64,000 nucleotides of DNA, from assembly GCA_020736575.1 (NCBI GenBank), contig JAGPYM010000027.1:186001-250000 (forward strand), given 5' to 3'. Of this stretch, positions 33,068 to 44,557 are shown in pieces. Source of the stretch: Thelonectria olida. Its lineage: Eukaryota > Ascomycota > Sordariomycetes > Hypocreales > Nectriaceae. Numbering within the stretch: position 1 is the stretch's first letter; each line of letters begins with the position of its first letter. The notes under the pieces were generated by a model. It did no database searches and was not told the DNA's origin. It saw only the letters and a list, made by a program, of their open reading frames with translations. The position numbers and the translations under genes were made by a program.

Positions 33068-35346
33068 CTAAGCACTCGCGTGCACCGTCTCAATGATTGT
33101 TCCGACAACCGACGGATCAGACAAGGTCGAGATATCCCCCAACTGGTCCTCCTCGCCAGCCAAAATCTTCCTCAAAATGCGACGCATAATCTTCCCAGAG
33201 CGTGTTTTGGGCAAATCGGCCACCACATAGAGCTTCTTAGGCGCCGCAAAAGGTCCAATGGCGTTTCGAACTTGCATCCTCAACTCGTCGTGAATGGTGG
33301 GCTCCTCGATGCCTTGCTTGAGGACGATGAAGGCGTTAGATGCCTGCCCCGTGATCTCGTCGGCAGTGGCTACGACGGCTGCTTCTGCGGCGACGGGATG
33401 CTCAATGAGAGCGGCTTCGATCTCGGCTGTTGAGATGCGGTGACCGCTAACGTTGATGATGTCGTCCATGCGGCCGCGGATCCAGTAGAAGCCATCTTCA
33501 TCCCGACTGGCACCATCGCCAGTGTACTAGACAAACATCGTCAGCAACCCATCGCTCGCATCCACCATTTGGTATTCTGCACTTACATAGTACCCCTTGT
33601 ACGGGTTCAGATAGGTATCCATGTAGCGGTCATGGGCACCCCAGACGGTGCGAGCCAGACTCGGCCATGGCTGTTTGAAGGCGAGGACGCCCTCAACATC
33701 ATGGCCTTGGATCTCTTCGCCCGACACGGGGTCGAGAAGTACTGGTTCGATTCCGAAGAACGGAAGCGTAGCTGAGCCCGGCTTCATCGGTGTGATGCCT
33801 GCTAGTGGGGTCAGGACATGGCTTCCAGTCTCTGTTTGCCAGTAGGTCTAAAGTTGTATTTAGCAAAATCCCATGAAGCAGGTTGCAGGCCACTTACATC
33901 CACAATGGGACATTCCCCCTTGCCGACTATATCGTAGAACCATTTCCAAATCTCGGGGGCAATGGGCTCGCCGACAGAGCCCAGAACTCGCAGACGACTC
34001 ATGTCGCCCGTAACATGTTCGTCGCCAGCTCGTTTGAGATATCGCAGCGCTGTCGGGGCCACGTAGAAGTGAGTGACGTCGTGCTTGTCAATGATTTCCC
34101 AGTAGCGAGAAAAGGTGGGGTACGCTGGAATTCCCTCAAACATGACCGTGGTCGCGCCTTGGAGCAGCGGCGCGTACACGACGTAGGTATGTCCTGTGAT
34201 CCAGCCCACGTCGCAGCCGCAGAAGAATCTGTCGCTGTCGTGAAGATCAAAGACGTATTTGCCCGTAGAGGCAGCCCCGACGAGAAAGCCGCCTGTAGCA
34301 TGCAAGACGCCCTTTGGCTTTCCGGTTGAGCCAGAGGTGTAGAGAAGAAACAGGGGGTCCTCTGAGTCCATCCTCTCCGGGGCAATATATCCCGGCCACT
34401 TTTGGACTTCTTCGTGCCACCAATGATCTCTTCCCTCGACCCAATCGACCTCGCCTCCCGTGTGCTTGTGAACCAGAACTCCAGTGACGTTGGGGCATTG
34501 GGTAAGCGCCTTGTCGACGATGCTCTTGATGTGAATAGTCTTGCCGCCTCGCTTGCCCTCGTCAGTGGTCAGGACCACCTTGCATTTCGCGTCGAGAATT
34601 CGGTCTCTCGCGGCATCAGACGAAAAGCCAGCGAAAATGACTGAATGAATGGCGCCGATTCTAGCGCAAGCAAGGCAGGCGATGAGTGCTTCTGGGATCA
34701 TTGGGAGGTAAATAGCCACAATGTCGCCCTTTCGCACGCCCATCCTCTTCAACACATGAGCAACCTTGCAGATTTCGCGCAAGAGTTCCCCGTAGGTCAG
34801 AGTGCGTCCAGTGTTGGGCTCGTCGCCCTCGTACACGATGGCGACCTTGTCGGGGGTCTTGAATGCATGACGGTCCACGCAATTGACCGAGGCGTTGATC
34901 TCGCCGCCCAAAAACCAAGCGTTGTCTCCGGTGAGGAAGCTGCCATTGTGCACCGTGTCGAAATCTCGAGACCAAGTCAAGAGTTCGCGGGCTTGTTCAC
35001 CCCAAAACTCGTCGGGGCTGGTGATGGATTGCTGGTACAGGCGTTTGTAGTTTTCAAAGCCTAGGGATACAGTTCAGCGACACGACCTGGAGTATATCTG
35101 GGTGATATGAGTGAGACACATACTCTCTAGGTGTGGTTTACTGTCGTACTCTAATCAAAGGTTAGTGCGCGCATCAATTGCCAGGGTGCAGACGTACTAT
35201 TGAGCATCTTCTCGGGGGGGTCTAGGGATGACGTTGGTCAGCTGTGTCGATGAGAACAGGAATTGTCGCTTTCATAGGCACTCACTGTAGACATCAACCC
35301 CCTCAATGTTCCCGAGGGCTGCGGCCCCGTTGATGAGGTTGGCCAT
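33068..35346 (-). CDS. acetyl-CoA synthetase (AMP-forming)
   Basis: Six exons encode 664 residues: 35286-35346, 35198-35221, 35124-35150, 33898-35060, 33587-33847 and 33068-33526. ANL-superfamily marks are all present: [13 protein letters not shown] (ATP-binding P-loop), the [15 protein letters not shown] acyl-pocket segment whose Trp restricts the enzyme to acetate, [15 protein letters not shown] (hinge), and the C-terminal TRSGKIMRR with the acetylatable lysine. It makes acetyl-CoA from acetate, ATP and CoA for growth on acetate or ethanol and for acetate recycling. Two exons near the 5' end are only 24 and 27 nt. The N-terminus ([16 protein letters not shown]) is shorter and unlike what I recall for the Aspergillus facA product, so this may be a paralogue of the main enzyme. 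No targeting signal is obvious. Confidence 0.92.
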
Positions 35347-36942
35347 TGCGATAGAAGCGTGGTCGTGGAGGTGTTACGGAAGACGGATACTCAGGCACGG
35401 CAGATGTTTGCGGTGTTGAAAGTAGGTATTGATCGGTGAGTGAGGTGGCATTCACGCACTGTATCTGACGCAAGGGTGAAAGGGTCAAAAAGTCCATAAA
35501 AAGGGGAAACGTCCCCAACAAATTCTCTTATACGCACAACTGCCACGTGCGTGCCGAACGAGTTATGTCATTCATTCAGATGCTTCTTGGCCCCCTCGTC
35601 GGGTTCCGGGACGTGCTGGTCAAGCACGCAGCACGCAAGGGGCGAAGCAACATGGGGTGACGGGGAGTGAGATCTAGCATTATACTCCAAACAGGCACAA
35701 GTTGCAAGGGGTAGGATCGACTCAGCCGCCACTCGGCCACAGGCCTAACTCGTCTCAGACCGACACAACATCATGTCCCATGTGAAGCTGCTGTAGGCGA
35801 AACCGGAGACAAGAGGCGGTGTGGGGCCACCGGGTGAGATATCTCGTGTAAGAATGAGGCCACTCATCCTGGCATTATTCGATTGGATATTAAGGAGGAG
35901 TCGGTTGGCGTTTCCATTCGGAGGTCCACATGCAAGGGCCACGTTTGAGCAGATAAACTCATTGATGGACGTGCGAATCATCCACACCGCATGGGTTTGT
36001 ATGGCGTGGTTGTTTACGCGGCTGCGAATACCACAGTAGGTCGACTACCTCCGATGAGGCTCCGCGTGAAACCGGCAAATGATTCAGATGTCAATGAAAG
36101 GGCATTTTCATTGCCGAGAGCTCGGATACTTGACGATGCAAGGGCAGCCAACGGCCAACATATAATTACATCTTCCACCACTCCCCGTCACCGCCGATGA
36201 TATTCGGACTCTCGGCGCAATTGTTGAACTCGGCCGTATTCATCTGACTCGGTCCCATTATACCTAAAATATGGCTTGGGCTTCCTCCCGCCGTGCCTCG
36301 GTTGCAAATGAGAATGCATCACGCAACCACACATCAACAGCTGTTGCCAAGGCATCAAGCCGTGGTCACCATCGCGAATGACCAACTTCACAGCGGTATC
36401 GGGATGGCTTCCTCGCTTTCAATTTTGCCACAGATTTCCCCCAACATGATCAGCCGAGGACTGGTATCGTGAATGTGCAGACATGTGGAAGTGGTTAATT
36501 ACAAGCACTGTGAGAGTCTCGAGCTGCTCGATACGAAACAAAACAAGAAACATGGTCCAGCATCAATAAATCGACCTCTCAGAGCAACCGCCAAAACCAA
36601 ATCAAGGCCAAAGGGTTCATCAGTCTCGTTGACAGCGAATGTCTCATGCACGGACACAAAGAAAGTTGTTCACGGTGGATAGTTTGATACGCGGACAATA
36701 CATTTTCGAATAGTTCAATGCAATAGATTGATGTTAGCTTGAGCATAGAATCGAGTTTCATCAGGGCTCCAGGCATGTCAATCCAAGTCAAGTCAGTTGA
36801 ACAATCAAGCACATGCACCCTCAAGAGATCAGATTTCCAGTCGAACGATATCAGGCTTGTAGCAACATGTCAATTTCATGCTCAAGCTACGGTTTGTTCA
36901 GTTCTAATATTGTGCCATACCTCCATTGCATCTTCGAAGCAG
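35347..36942. other. 1.6 kb intergenic region
   Basis: Promoter of acetyl-CoA synthetase and 3' flank of the acetyltransferase. Frames of up to 80 codons occur, without motifs. Confidence 0.5.
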
Positions 36943-37755
36943 CTACAACCGATCAGGCATGTTTCTGAACGGATTGTTTGGGTCCGCAAGCTCCTCTTCG
37001 ACGGACTGAATCGTCTTAACAACCTTGGCCGGGGCTCCCAGGGCGATGGAGTATGGGGGAATGCTCTTAGTAACGACAGCACCCGCGCCAATCGTGCATC
37101 CTCGACCAATAGTGACGTTGGGCAGAATAGTGACTCCGCCGCCAATCCAGCAGTCATCTTCGATTCTGATGGGATGGCCAAACTCGACAAACTTGATGCG
37201 GGACAGGACACTCGTCTCGTGGCCGGCTGTGTAGATGCTCACATTCGGTCCCATCTGGACCCTGTCACCGATGATGACCAGGCTGGTGTCGAGGATGGTC
37301 AAGCTAAGTGAAGTCGGAGTAAGTCACGGACCTTTCATGGCAGATTCAAGGTTATGCATACCCAAAGTTCATGAAGCAGTTTTCGCCAATGATGACATTG
37401 CTGCCATAGTCGGGGCTAAAAGGTGCCTCGATATATGTGCCGCGTCCAACACGACCGAGAAGCTCCCCCAGCATCTTCTCTCGGGCCTCGCCAATCTCCT
37501 CAAAAGTGCCCGTGTTGGGGTCAAGGTTGTTGAACTTGTGAGTTAGACAGCGAGCTCTATGGCGACCCTCGAGCAGCTTCGGGTGCAGGGGATTGTATCT
37601 AGGCCTTGGCGTGAGAAGTTGGACTGGGTAGGGAAATGTAGTGGAATGGCTTACAGCATGCCGGAGATCATCTTGTCGTACTCGTCGCACACGGGGATGC
37701 CGTTGAGTCCCTTGGAGAGCTCGATGATGTCATTGTCCAGCTCTTGTTTGGCCAT
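36943..37755 (-). CDS. maltose/galactoside-type sugar O-acetyltransferase (left-handed beta-helix)
   Basis: Three exons (37655-37755, 37362-37598, 36943-37303) give 232 residues. The N-terminal maltose-acetyltransferase segment (DEYDKMISGMLYNPLHPKL, then ARCLTHKFNNLD) is followed by hexapeptide repeats forming a left-handed beta-helix. Active-site regions include the catalytic His in YTAGHET, DDCWIGGGVTILPNVTIG and GAPAKVVK. The family (LacA, Maa, NodL) uses acetyl-CoA to acetylate sugars. Homologues are common in bacteria and also widespread in fungi. The in vivo acceptor is unknown; detoxifying unusable sugars is the usual suggestion. It lies between the acetyl-CoA synthetase, which makes its donor, and the alpha-galactosidase, which makes a possible acceptor, all on the same strand. 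A functional link is only inference. The start at 37755 precedes the conserved N-terminal helix. Confidence 0.9.
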
Positions 37756-38203
37756 GTTGGTCCGATGGGGAGAATGAGTGAACTTGAGCGAGAGGATTAG
37801 AGGAGATGGTATTGCGACTCGGTTAAGGGAATCTTGTTAGAGGAGTCGAGGTGGTTAGTTAAAGGCGTGAGCGTCGGACCGACGTGTCGGTGAGTGTCGT
37901 GACTCGTATTCTGGGAGCGGAGAAATTGTGGAGGTTCTTGGCTTGTTCCTTCTCCCGATTTGGCAATAATCCCAACTCTCAGCTCCTCGTCTTCTTCTTC
38001 GTCATGAGTCGTCACAGAGAATCACTAGCAGCAAGCCAAGCCACAGATACAAGTGTCTCCATACTCTTTAAGATATAGTTCCTTTCCTGACCCGTGAGCT
38101 GCAATGTCAAAGAACAGCAAATCAATTCTAGCCCAGGATTCTGTGAAGAAGAAAACCGAGCTTCCCTACGTACAGAATATAAACAAGCGTCATCACCCGA
38201 CGT
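37756..38203. other. intergenic region between acetyltransferase and alpha-galactosidase
   Basis: Acetyltransferase promoter and 3' flank of the alpha-galactosidase; no gene is seen. Confidence 0.5.
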
Positions 38204-40057
38204 CTATTCCAAAACCTCAAACCCAACAAGATCTGGAGCCCACGCATCCTTAGCAGGCACCGAAAACACAACTTCATTCTTCTCGCCTTCGACAAACCCA
38301 TCGACCTCAATCGTCAATCGCCCCGTCTCGTACCAATCTCCGCCCGACAGCGGAAACGCCCACCTCTTTGCATCCTCTCCATTGACCGAGACTGTCATGT
38401 TCCTCGTGTTGCTTCCCCATTGCCAGGCATCTGTGAAGGAATAGTCGTAGTTGATATAGTCCACGCCCAGAAGCACTTTGCCGCTGGTCCAAGCCGCCAC
38501 AGAGCTAAACGTCACTGTCGAGCCTGGCGCAATGTTGCCGACCTTGGATTGTGTAGGCGAACATTCGCCGGTGCCACACTTGACAACTGCAGCAGAGCCT
38601 TTGAGTGCCGCTTCAGCTGCCGAATAGTACTCGCCTCCGTCAGGAGCCGCAGTGCTCTTGGCCTCGGAGAGAATCCACAGCTTCATCTCGTGTCCGGCCA
38701 GCTCAACAGTCTGCGAGCCAGATATTTGTCCAATGTCCTCCTGTGCCCATGCGTCTCTTGCCTCAGCCTCGGAAACACCCAAGATTTTCAAGTCTACTTC
38801 AACTGTTTGCGACGCGTTCTTCCAGTTGGAAATGCCAACGACCTTGCGAGAGCCCGAGAGCTCGCCCGCCCAAAGGTCCCATTCCTCTTCGGTGTGGCGA
38901 AGTACAAGTTCCGCTTGCTTTCCGAGAGAATCCTGGTTGATTGCGATGACTTCTTTATTGGAAAGAATTTCAAGCGACTTTGCGGGAATCTTGGCGCTGT
39001 CCATGACGGCTCCGATGATCAATGGCGATTTGTGAATTGCCCACATGCCAAAGTGGAAGCGATCCTCTTCGTAAGAAAGCGCGCCCAAGCCAACACTAAC
39101 ACCTCGATTAATAACACGCATGCTGCAGCGTCCAAGGCGAACTTACATGAGCATGTCCAAGTCCGGAAACGCGCCGACCTTTGTATGCTTGTAATACGGA
39201 ACGGCTTGGTTGGTAATGCGCCAGATGCTACGCCACGCATTGTAGATGTCGTTGCTGATTCTCCAAGAATTGCCGATTTCAGATGCCCTGCTTCATTAGC
39301 CAAGTCCCTTCTCAGAACATTCGTGTCTTACCATTCTCCAACATCGGTTCCAAGTCCCCATTGGCAGATGTAGTAGGCAATGTCCCTATCAACAGAGTCT
39401 AGAGAGGCTGCCATCTTTTCGAAGCGAGCTGAGGACTTTGCTTCGTCAGAGTCCGAGTCAACCATGGTAGTATTCGAGGTGGCATAGCAGTTGTCGTATC
39501 TACTTTGCGTCAGTATGAACAATATGACAGTGTTTAGTCGAGGCACACTTGAGGCTATCTCCTCCCCACTCGGCAAATGTTTCGGCGTCGATTTCCTCGT
39601 AGCCTACGTTTTGTATTAGTACTGTACGAGATTTGCGTTTCTCTATGATATGTGTACCCAAGGAAGCAGGCAAGTCTGTCGAGCCGCACTGGAGATAGCC
39701 AGCACCAGAGTAAAGGCCAAACTTCAGTTCCAGATCATGGATGAAATCACCCAGGTCTTCGACTCCCGAAGGGAATAGAGTCTCATCCCACTGCATTTTT
39801 CCCTCTGAATCACGGTTTTTGGCAGGCCATCCGCAGTCTACCGTGACAGAAGTGTAGCCGAGGTCGGCGAGTCCGAGGTCAACAAGACCCTGGGCATTCT
39901 TCTTTATGATGGCTTCAGATGGTGAACAACTATAGCTGTTGTAGCTATTCCACCCCATGGGCGGAGTCGAGGATCGCACTGTTGCGGCCTTGGCCAGGAG
40001 AGCATTGGATGCAAGGAGCATCCAAGAGGAGCGAGACTTGATCATTGTCTGTAGCAT
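38204..40057 (-). CDS. secreted GH27 alpha-galactosidase with C-terminal accessory domain
   Basis: Five exons (39658-40057, 39549-39603, 39332-39499, 39147-39287, 38204-39095) encode 551 residues. A signal peptide (hydrophobic MLLASNALLAKA after a basic start) leads into the GH27 barrel: TPPMGWNSYNSYSC, VDCGWP, GLYSGAGYLQC, the nucleophile in LKYDNCYA, and the acid/base Asp in WRISNDI. The barrel continues with DMLIVGLGALSYEEDRFHFGMWAIHKSPL and a beta-sandwich. The last 140 residues, from about GGEYYSAA onward, form an extra beta-rich domain resembling a CBM35-type module. The enzyme releases galactose from galactomannan side chains and raffinose sugars outside the cell. A 24-nt spacing to the nearest AG at the fourth intron was rejected in favour of a 51-nt intron, which restores the conserved VGLG junction. 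Either of two close ATGs, 40057 or 40045, may start it. Confidence 0.92.
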
Positions 40058-41252
40058 ATTGAATGTCTCGGTAGATCTGATTTATTGAATAGATGGGTGA
40101 CAAGGTGAGATCCAATGTCGTCCCCCATGGCAGTCTCCTAGCTTTATAGGACTACTTCGTACCTAGGTATACATGAAGCACTATGCTCTCGGCACATTTC
40201 GGTCCGGTATTAAGCCTATTCAGCCGCGTAGAACATATCCGCTCGAATCTGCATACTCAACTTGAGCGGACCCTGGGTTGTCTTTGCGCATGGCCCCTCC
40301 CCCTCACCGGAGTTACTTCCCGCTATGCTTGATTCCGGAAGAGATCTCCATTGGGGTGGTATCGACTTTCTTTGTCGTATTTGCCATTTCGGAACATGCT
40401 TGATCATAGCGAGCATAAAGTCTACGACATGCAGGTACCTTCGACCTCCTTTCAAGGACCCCTCTGCAATGCGGAAAGAGGGCTGAGGCTTGGATAGTTA
40501 CGAGCGGCCTGGAGTCTCGGAGCATATATCTCCCCGCAATATACTTTCATTATTGAACAGTATCAACAGAATTCGTCATATACCAAGGATATTAAAGCCA
40601 GGGATCCAGTGGGGATAGAAGAGAGGAAGTGGAAGGCCATAACCATCTGTGGGGTGATGTTGCAGCCGCACCAATTGGCTATTTCCTGGCGAGAAGTTTA
40701 AGACGGGTGAAATACGAGCGATGATGACGGACTATTCGACTTGATAACTTGATGATTCTAGCCTAGGTACCCCGCGTTGCATGATTCCGGGGTATTACCT
40801 CGTCGGCATACTCGTAGGCTCAGGTAGGTTATCGTACCATGTTCTCACATAGATGGCTGACTGAGTGCTAAATAGTGACAGAAGGGGAAAGCTAAATGAA
40901 TTCGCCCGACGTGGCCAGACCGGGCTGAGACAATGAGAGACGTCTAGTGTGACACAAGGTGCTGTTTGCGAAGGGAGATGGAGAGCACGCGTCAAGCAGA
41001 ATGGCGACTGAAGTGCTAGGCGAAAGAGCGCATGCATTTCTCTTTACCGTTTCTCTTATTTACTTCTCTTTTCTCAATTGGATATTAACTGCATTGCAAT
41101 CATGTCTATTTCGTCGCCTCTCGATTCCATGTTTCTTCACCTTCAAGCCCCCCCCCACTAAACCTTCACCGTCCCACACCTTGAACCTCTCACCAACCAA
41201 CTTTTATCACCTCGACTAGCATCGCCCACACGCTCAAATCCTTCCTTTCGCA
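40058..41252. promoter_or_regulatory. divergent intergenic region between alpha-galactosidase and TFIIIC subunit
   Basis: A 1.2 kb spacer upstream of both genes. The last 200 bases before 41253 are strongly pyrimidine-rich, as in highly expressed fungal promoters. No gene is seen. Confidence 0.5.
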
Positions 41253-43451
41253 ATGCGAACCCGCAGGTCAAACCGCACAAAGAGCTACAAGGTCGAGAAA
41301 TACGACTTTGAAGCTTCCGACGAAGAGGACCATCCCGTCCCCAAACGCGACAAAAAGGTAGACGCAGATGACGGCAATTTCGACGACGTCGCCGCCGCTG
41401 AAGAGAGCGCCGTCGACGAGGATGAAGTCGCCCTCGAGCAAGGCGCCCTGGAGTCGGACGCCTTCGTTAGCGATCCCGAGGGCATTCCCGATCGCTTCTC
41501 CAGGCAGCGCATCAAGCTCATCAAGCCTTTCAACGTGCGCGCCGTCGACCGTGTGGTGGGATATCTGGACCTCGAACCCGTCGCTGCCGACGGGCGCATC
41601 GTGAGGGCCTACTGCGGGCCCTACGATCGCAGCATCAGAGGCAAGGCCCTCGTCGACATGTGGTATGGGCGTCATGAGGGCGGGGTGCGAATGGCCCACG
41701 ACATGTTGGATCGCTGGATGGAGTGGACAGTCTTGCCGCCGCGCGCAAAGCTGCAAGAGACGGGGAGGGACAGAGGCATGTGGTCGCTTAATTTCTTTGA
41801 GAGAGAGGCGTACAATGCCGAGCATTGGTATGAGCGGGTAAAGAACAGCATGTCCCAGGACAACTCCGTCCATCGGTTATCAGAGGAAGAATCGCAGCCC
41901 TACCAATTCCAGCACGCATCCATCCCCGTTTTGATGGGACCTCACGACTCTCAGCAAGAAATCATCTTCAAGCCTGGCGACTCGTGCGCCATCTCACAAG
42001 CCGGTTTGCCGCTCGGCCAAGACGCCTCCGACTCCAAGACTGCCGCGGGCTGGATGCTCGACGTCGGTGGTCTCGTCACGAGCATGGACTGGCTGCCGCG
42101 ACAACAACCTGACATGCCCCAGCTCCTCGCCATGGGCGTCATCCCGCACTCAGATCAAGAAAACCGTAGTTTTGAGCAGGAGCAGTGTGTCAACACCGAG
42201 TTTCAGAAGCACACCGTCATTCAACTGTGGGAGTTCATCGGAGACCGGGACGAGGATGGATTCGTGAGGCCGTCGTCGAAACGCCCGAGGCTTTGGAAGA
42301 CTATCTGCATGGATCACGGCCGCGCGCGGAGGGTGAGATGGAGTCCTGCTTGCGAGCTGTTGGCTGTCATTTGCGGCGATGGGAATGTGTATGTTGTCGA
42401 GGCGGGTGAGGATGGAAATGGCAGCTACGGTAAGTTGCTGATTCTTGATTGCTACACTAAACGAAACACATCTAATTCCCTCTCAGAGAAAGTACTCCAG
42501 CCAGCAGCCACATTCGCATTCCCAGAAGAAGAAAACGTCCAAGCAACATGTCTAACATGGGTCAACTTCAATCGTCTCGCCGTCGGCTACTCGGACGGTT
42601 CAATCGCGCTCTGGTCCATCCGTCCCAGCCGACTACTTTCCCGCCATCCGGTCCACCACAACATCGTCATCGGCATCGTTTCAGGCTATCCTTCCATGCC
42701 GTACATACTCGCCTCGTACCCCGTGGGCGGAACCGTGAGGCTCATCGACCTGCGAGCCCCGAGCTTAGAATCCACCGAGGTGCAGGCTCTGACTGTGGCA
42801 ACGCAGCCGCACCTCATTGGATATAGCGACCATCTCTTGGGCTTCTTCTCCTTGTATCCCTCGGCTGGTGTGCTCAATACCCAGATTGGCTTCATGCATC
42901 ATGCTCATTACCCGGTTGCTCGCAGAGTCTTCACTGGGCTTAGCTTCCCCTCTTGCATCTCAGTCGGTCGCACGCATCCATATCTGCTAGTCGGCGCCAT
43001 GGACGGCTCACTGTGTGCCATCAACCCACAAGTCGAACTCTTTAGCACGCGCCGCGAACCGTCAGATCGTATCAGAGTCTTCCAACATGAACACAGGCCG
43101 GCAAAGTTCTTCCCCGAGGATTCACCAGCAGGAGCACGTGGCGTCTCTCGTGTGTTACAAGGCTTCGTACTCGAACGCAATATCAACCCCAAGACGGACT
43201 TCAAGCCCGTGGTCAAGAAGGGTAAAAAGGGGAAGAAGAAGGAAGTCGAGCCCATCAGCAGGTACGACGAAGAAGACGTAGGCGGTATTCCGGATCCGAC
43301 CAGGGCAATCATTTACGAGCCCTTGACGAGAGTAACAGTGGCAGAGTGGAATCCAAACGAAGAGTACGGGTGTTGGGCGGCAGCGGCAATGGGCTCGGGG
43401 TTGGTACGGGTCATGGATCTTGGGTTGGACAGGGGCGATGATACCACGTAG
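41253..43451 (+). CDS. WD40 protein, probable TFIIIC subunit (Tfc6-like)
   Basis: Two exons (41253-42429 and 42487-43451) give 713 residues. The 57-nt intron has no stop and is a multiple of three, so an unspliced message would also be open and 19 residues longer. A basic then acidic, Ser/Glu/Asp-rich N-terminus (about 100 residues) is followed by a WD-repeat propeller with repeat-like strings such as RRVRWSPACELLAVICGDGNVYVVE and LAVGYSDGSIALWSI. Near the C-terminus come a Lys-rich patch and VTVAEWNPNEEYGCWAAAAMGSGLVRVMDLG. This plan fits the fungal TFIIIC tau-60/Tfc6 family, which helps recruit RNA polymerase III to tRNA and 5S genes. Family assignment is from overall layout, so another nuclear WD40 protein is possible. 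It converges on the PAQR gene, 52 bases between stops. Confidence 0.65.
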   Translation: MRTRRSNRTKSYKVEKYDFEASDEEDHPVPKRDKKVDADDGNFDDVAAAEESAVDEDEVALEQGALESDAFVSDPEGIPDRFSRQRIKLIKPFNVRAVDRVVGYLDLEPVAADGRIVRAYCGPYDRSIRGKALVDMWYGRHEGGVRMAHDMLDRWMEWTVLPPRAKLQETGRDRGMWSLNFFEREAYNAEHWYERVKNSMSQDNSVHRLSEEESQPYQFQHASIPVLMGPHDSQQEIIFKPGDSCAISQAGLPLGQDASDSKTAAGWMLDVGGLVTSMDWLPRQQPDMPQLLAMGVIPHSDQENRSFEQEQCVNTEFQKHTVIQLWEFIGDRDEDGFVRPSSKRPRLWKTICMDHGRARRVRWSPACELLAVICGDGNVYVVEAGEDGNGSYGKLLILDCYTKRNTSNSLSEKVLQPAATFAFPEEENVQATCLTWVNFNRLAVGYSDGSIALWSIRPSRLLSRHPVHHNIVIGIVSGYPSMPYILASYPVGGTVRLIDLRAPSLESTEVQALTVATQPHLIGYSDHLLGFFSLYPSAGVLNTQIGFMHHAHYPVARRVFTGLSFPSCISVGRTHPYLLVGAMDGSLCAINPQVELFSTRREPSDRIRVFQHEHRPAKFFPEDSPAGARGVSRVLQGFVLERNINPKTDFKPVVKKGKKGKKKEVEPISRYDEEDVGGIPDPTRAIIYEPLTRVTVAEWNPNEEYGCWAAAAMGSGLVRVMDLGLDRGDDTT

Positions 43452-43503
43452 TCGATACGACGAATTGAGCTGCGAAGAACAAGTATTTGGGGGGTTAGAC
43501 GTG

Positions 43504-44557
43504 TCAGCCTTGGAGGCACTGTGATCCCATGACGGTATGGTGGTGGTCAAACGCCTTCGCCATGCCGTAGAAGTGCGTTGCGGCAGCCATGAGGACAAAC
43601 ATGTGGAAGATCTGGTGGGAGCTACCCCAGATATCAAAGGCACCGGGTGCGCTCCTCTCGGGCCAGCGACACTGTCAAGGGTCAGTACGAAGAAGGGAGA
43701 AATTGGTTTATGTGACGTACAGCGTAAAGAACGGCACCAAAAATGTACATGGCACCGTGGAGAACAACCCAACTCAGGCTCATCCGATCTTCGAGACCTT
43801 GAATGCCGTAGATGAAGGCTCCATGAATGACGGGGATGACGCCAGAAAGACCGAGTGCAATGAACATCATGGTGCGATAGGGTCGCCATGTCGGAGTGCG
43901 GAAGCGTTCAACCCAGGAGACGACGGCGCAGCCAACACCGAGAGAACAGATCTTGGCCGTGTTAGTCGAGTGTCCAGCATGATGATGCGGGGTGTCACAT
44001 ACCGCGCAAAGATAGATTTCCATCAAATCCGGCCTGCAGAAGAAGCCATAATACAAGGCGGGAAAATAGCTCCCAACAATCAAGGCCACGATGCCCGTGT
44101 AATCCAGCTTGTTCCCCCACTTGGCCACTGTCTCGCTGTGGTTCGACAGCGCATGGAACGTCGCGCTCATGCCCAAGCACGCAACGGCGCCGCCGAAGAA
44201 GCACGCGAAGACGGCCACATCGGCCGCCGACGCAGACTCGTACCGCGGGTGCACGACGTGGAAGACGTAAGTGCCGCCGGCAAGGAAGACGATGCAACCA
44301 AGGAGGTGCGACCAGATGTTGACAGACTCATTGTGCAGGTAGAACAGCGAGCGCAGCGAGTGGGTATAGGAGCTGCGCGATTCGCGGTAGCCCGTGTGGA
44401 TGAAGTGGTTGTCGCGACGCCAGGCGGGGAGATCGTCCCAGATAAGGAGAAGAGTGTTTTCGACCTTTTGTTCGATGGATTTGGCCGTGTTGATGAGTGT
44501 TTCTGTAGTGGAGAGACGACGTTGGCGGAGGCCGTCGTCTTGCTTCTGGCTGGACAT
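43504..44557 (-). CDS. PAQR/hemolysin-III family membrane receptor (adiponectin-receptor-like, IZH type)
   Basis: Three exons (44003-44557, 43721-43951, 43504-43671) encode 317 residues. The family zinc-site blocks are present: [11 protein letters not shown] after the second helix and [10 protein letters not shown] near the end, with [16 protein letters not shown] before helix 1. Seven membrane helices are evident. Fungal IZH proteins influence zinc, sterol and lipid homeostasis and some show ceramidase-like features. The first intron (51 nt) has no stop and is a multiple of three. The start at 44557 is followed by a soluble, charged N-terminus of about 70 residues, as in the family. Codon use and compact neighbours look like ordinary core genome. 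Confidence 0.92.

Noticed and set aside
39123..39146. 24-nt intron in the alpha-galactosidase using the nearest AG
   Set aside because: Too short for fungal splicing and it leaves non-family residues; the 51-nt alternative restores the conserved junction.
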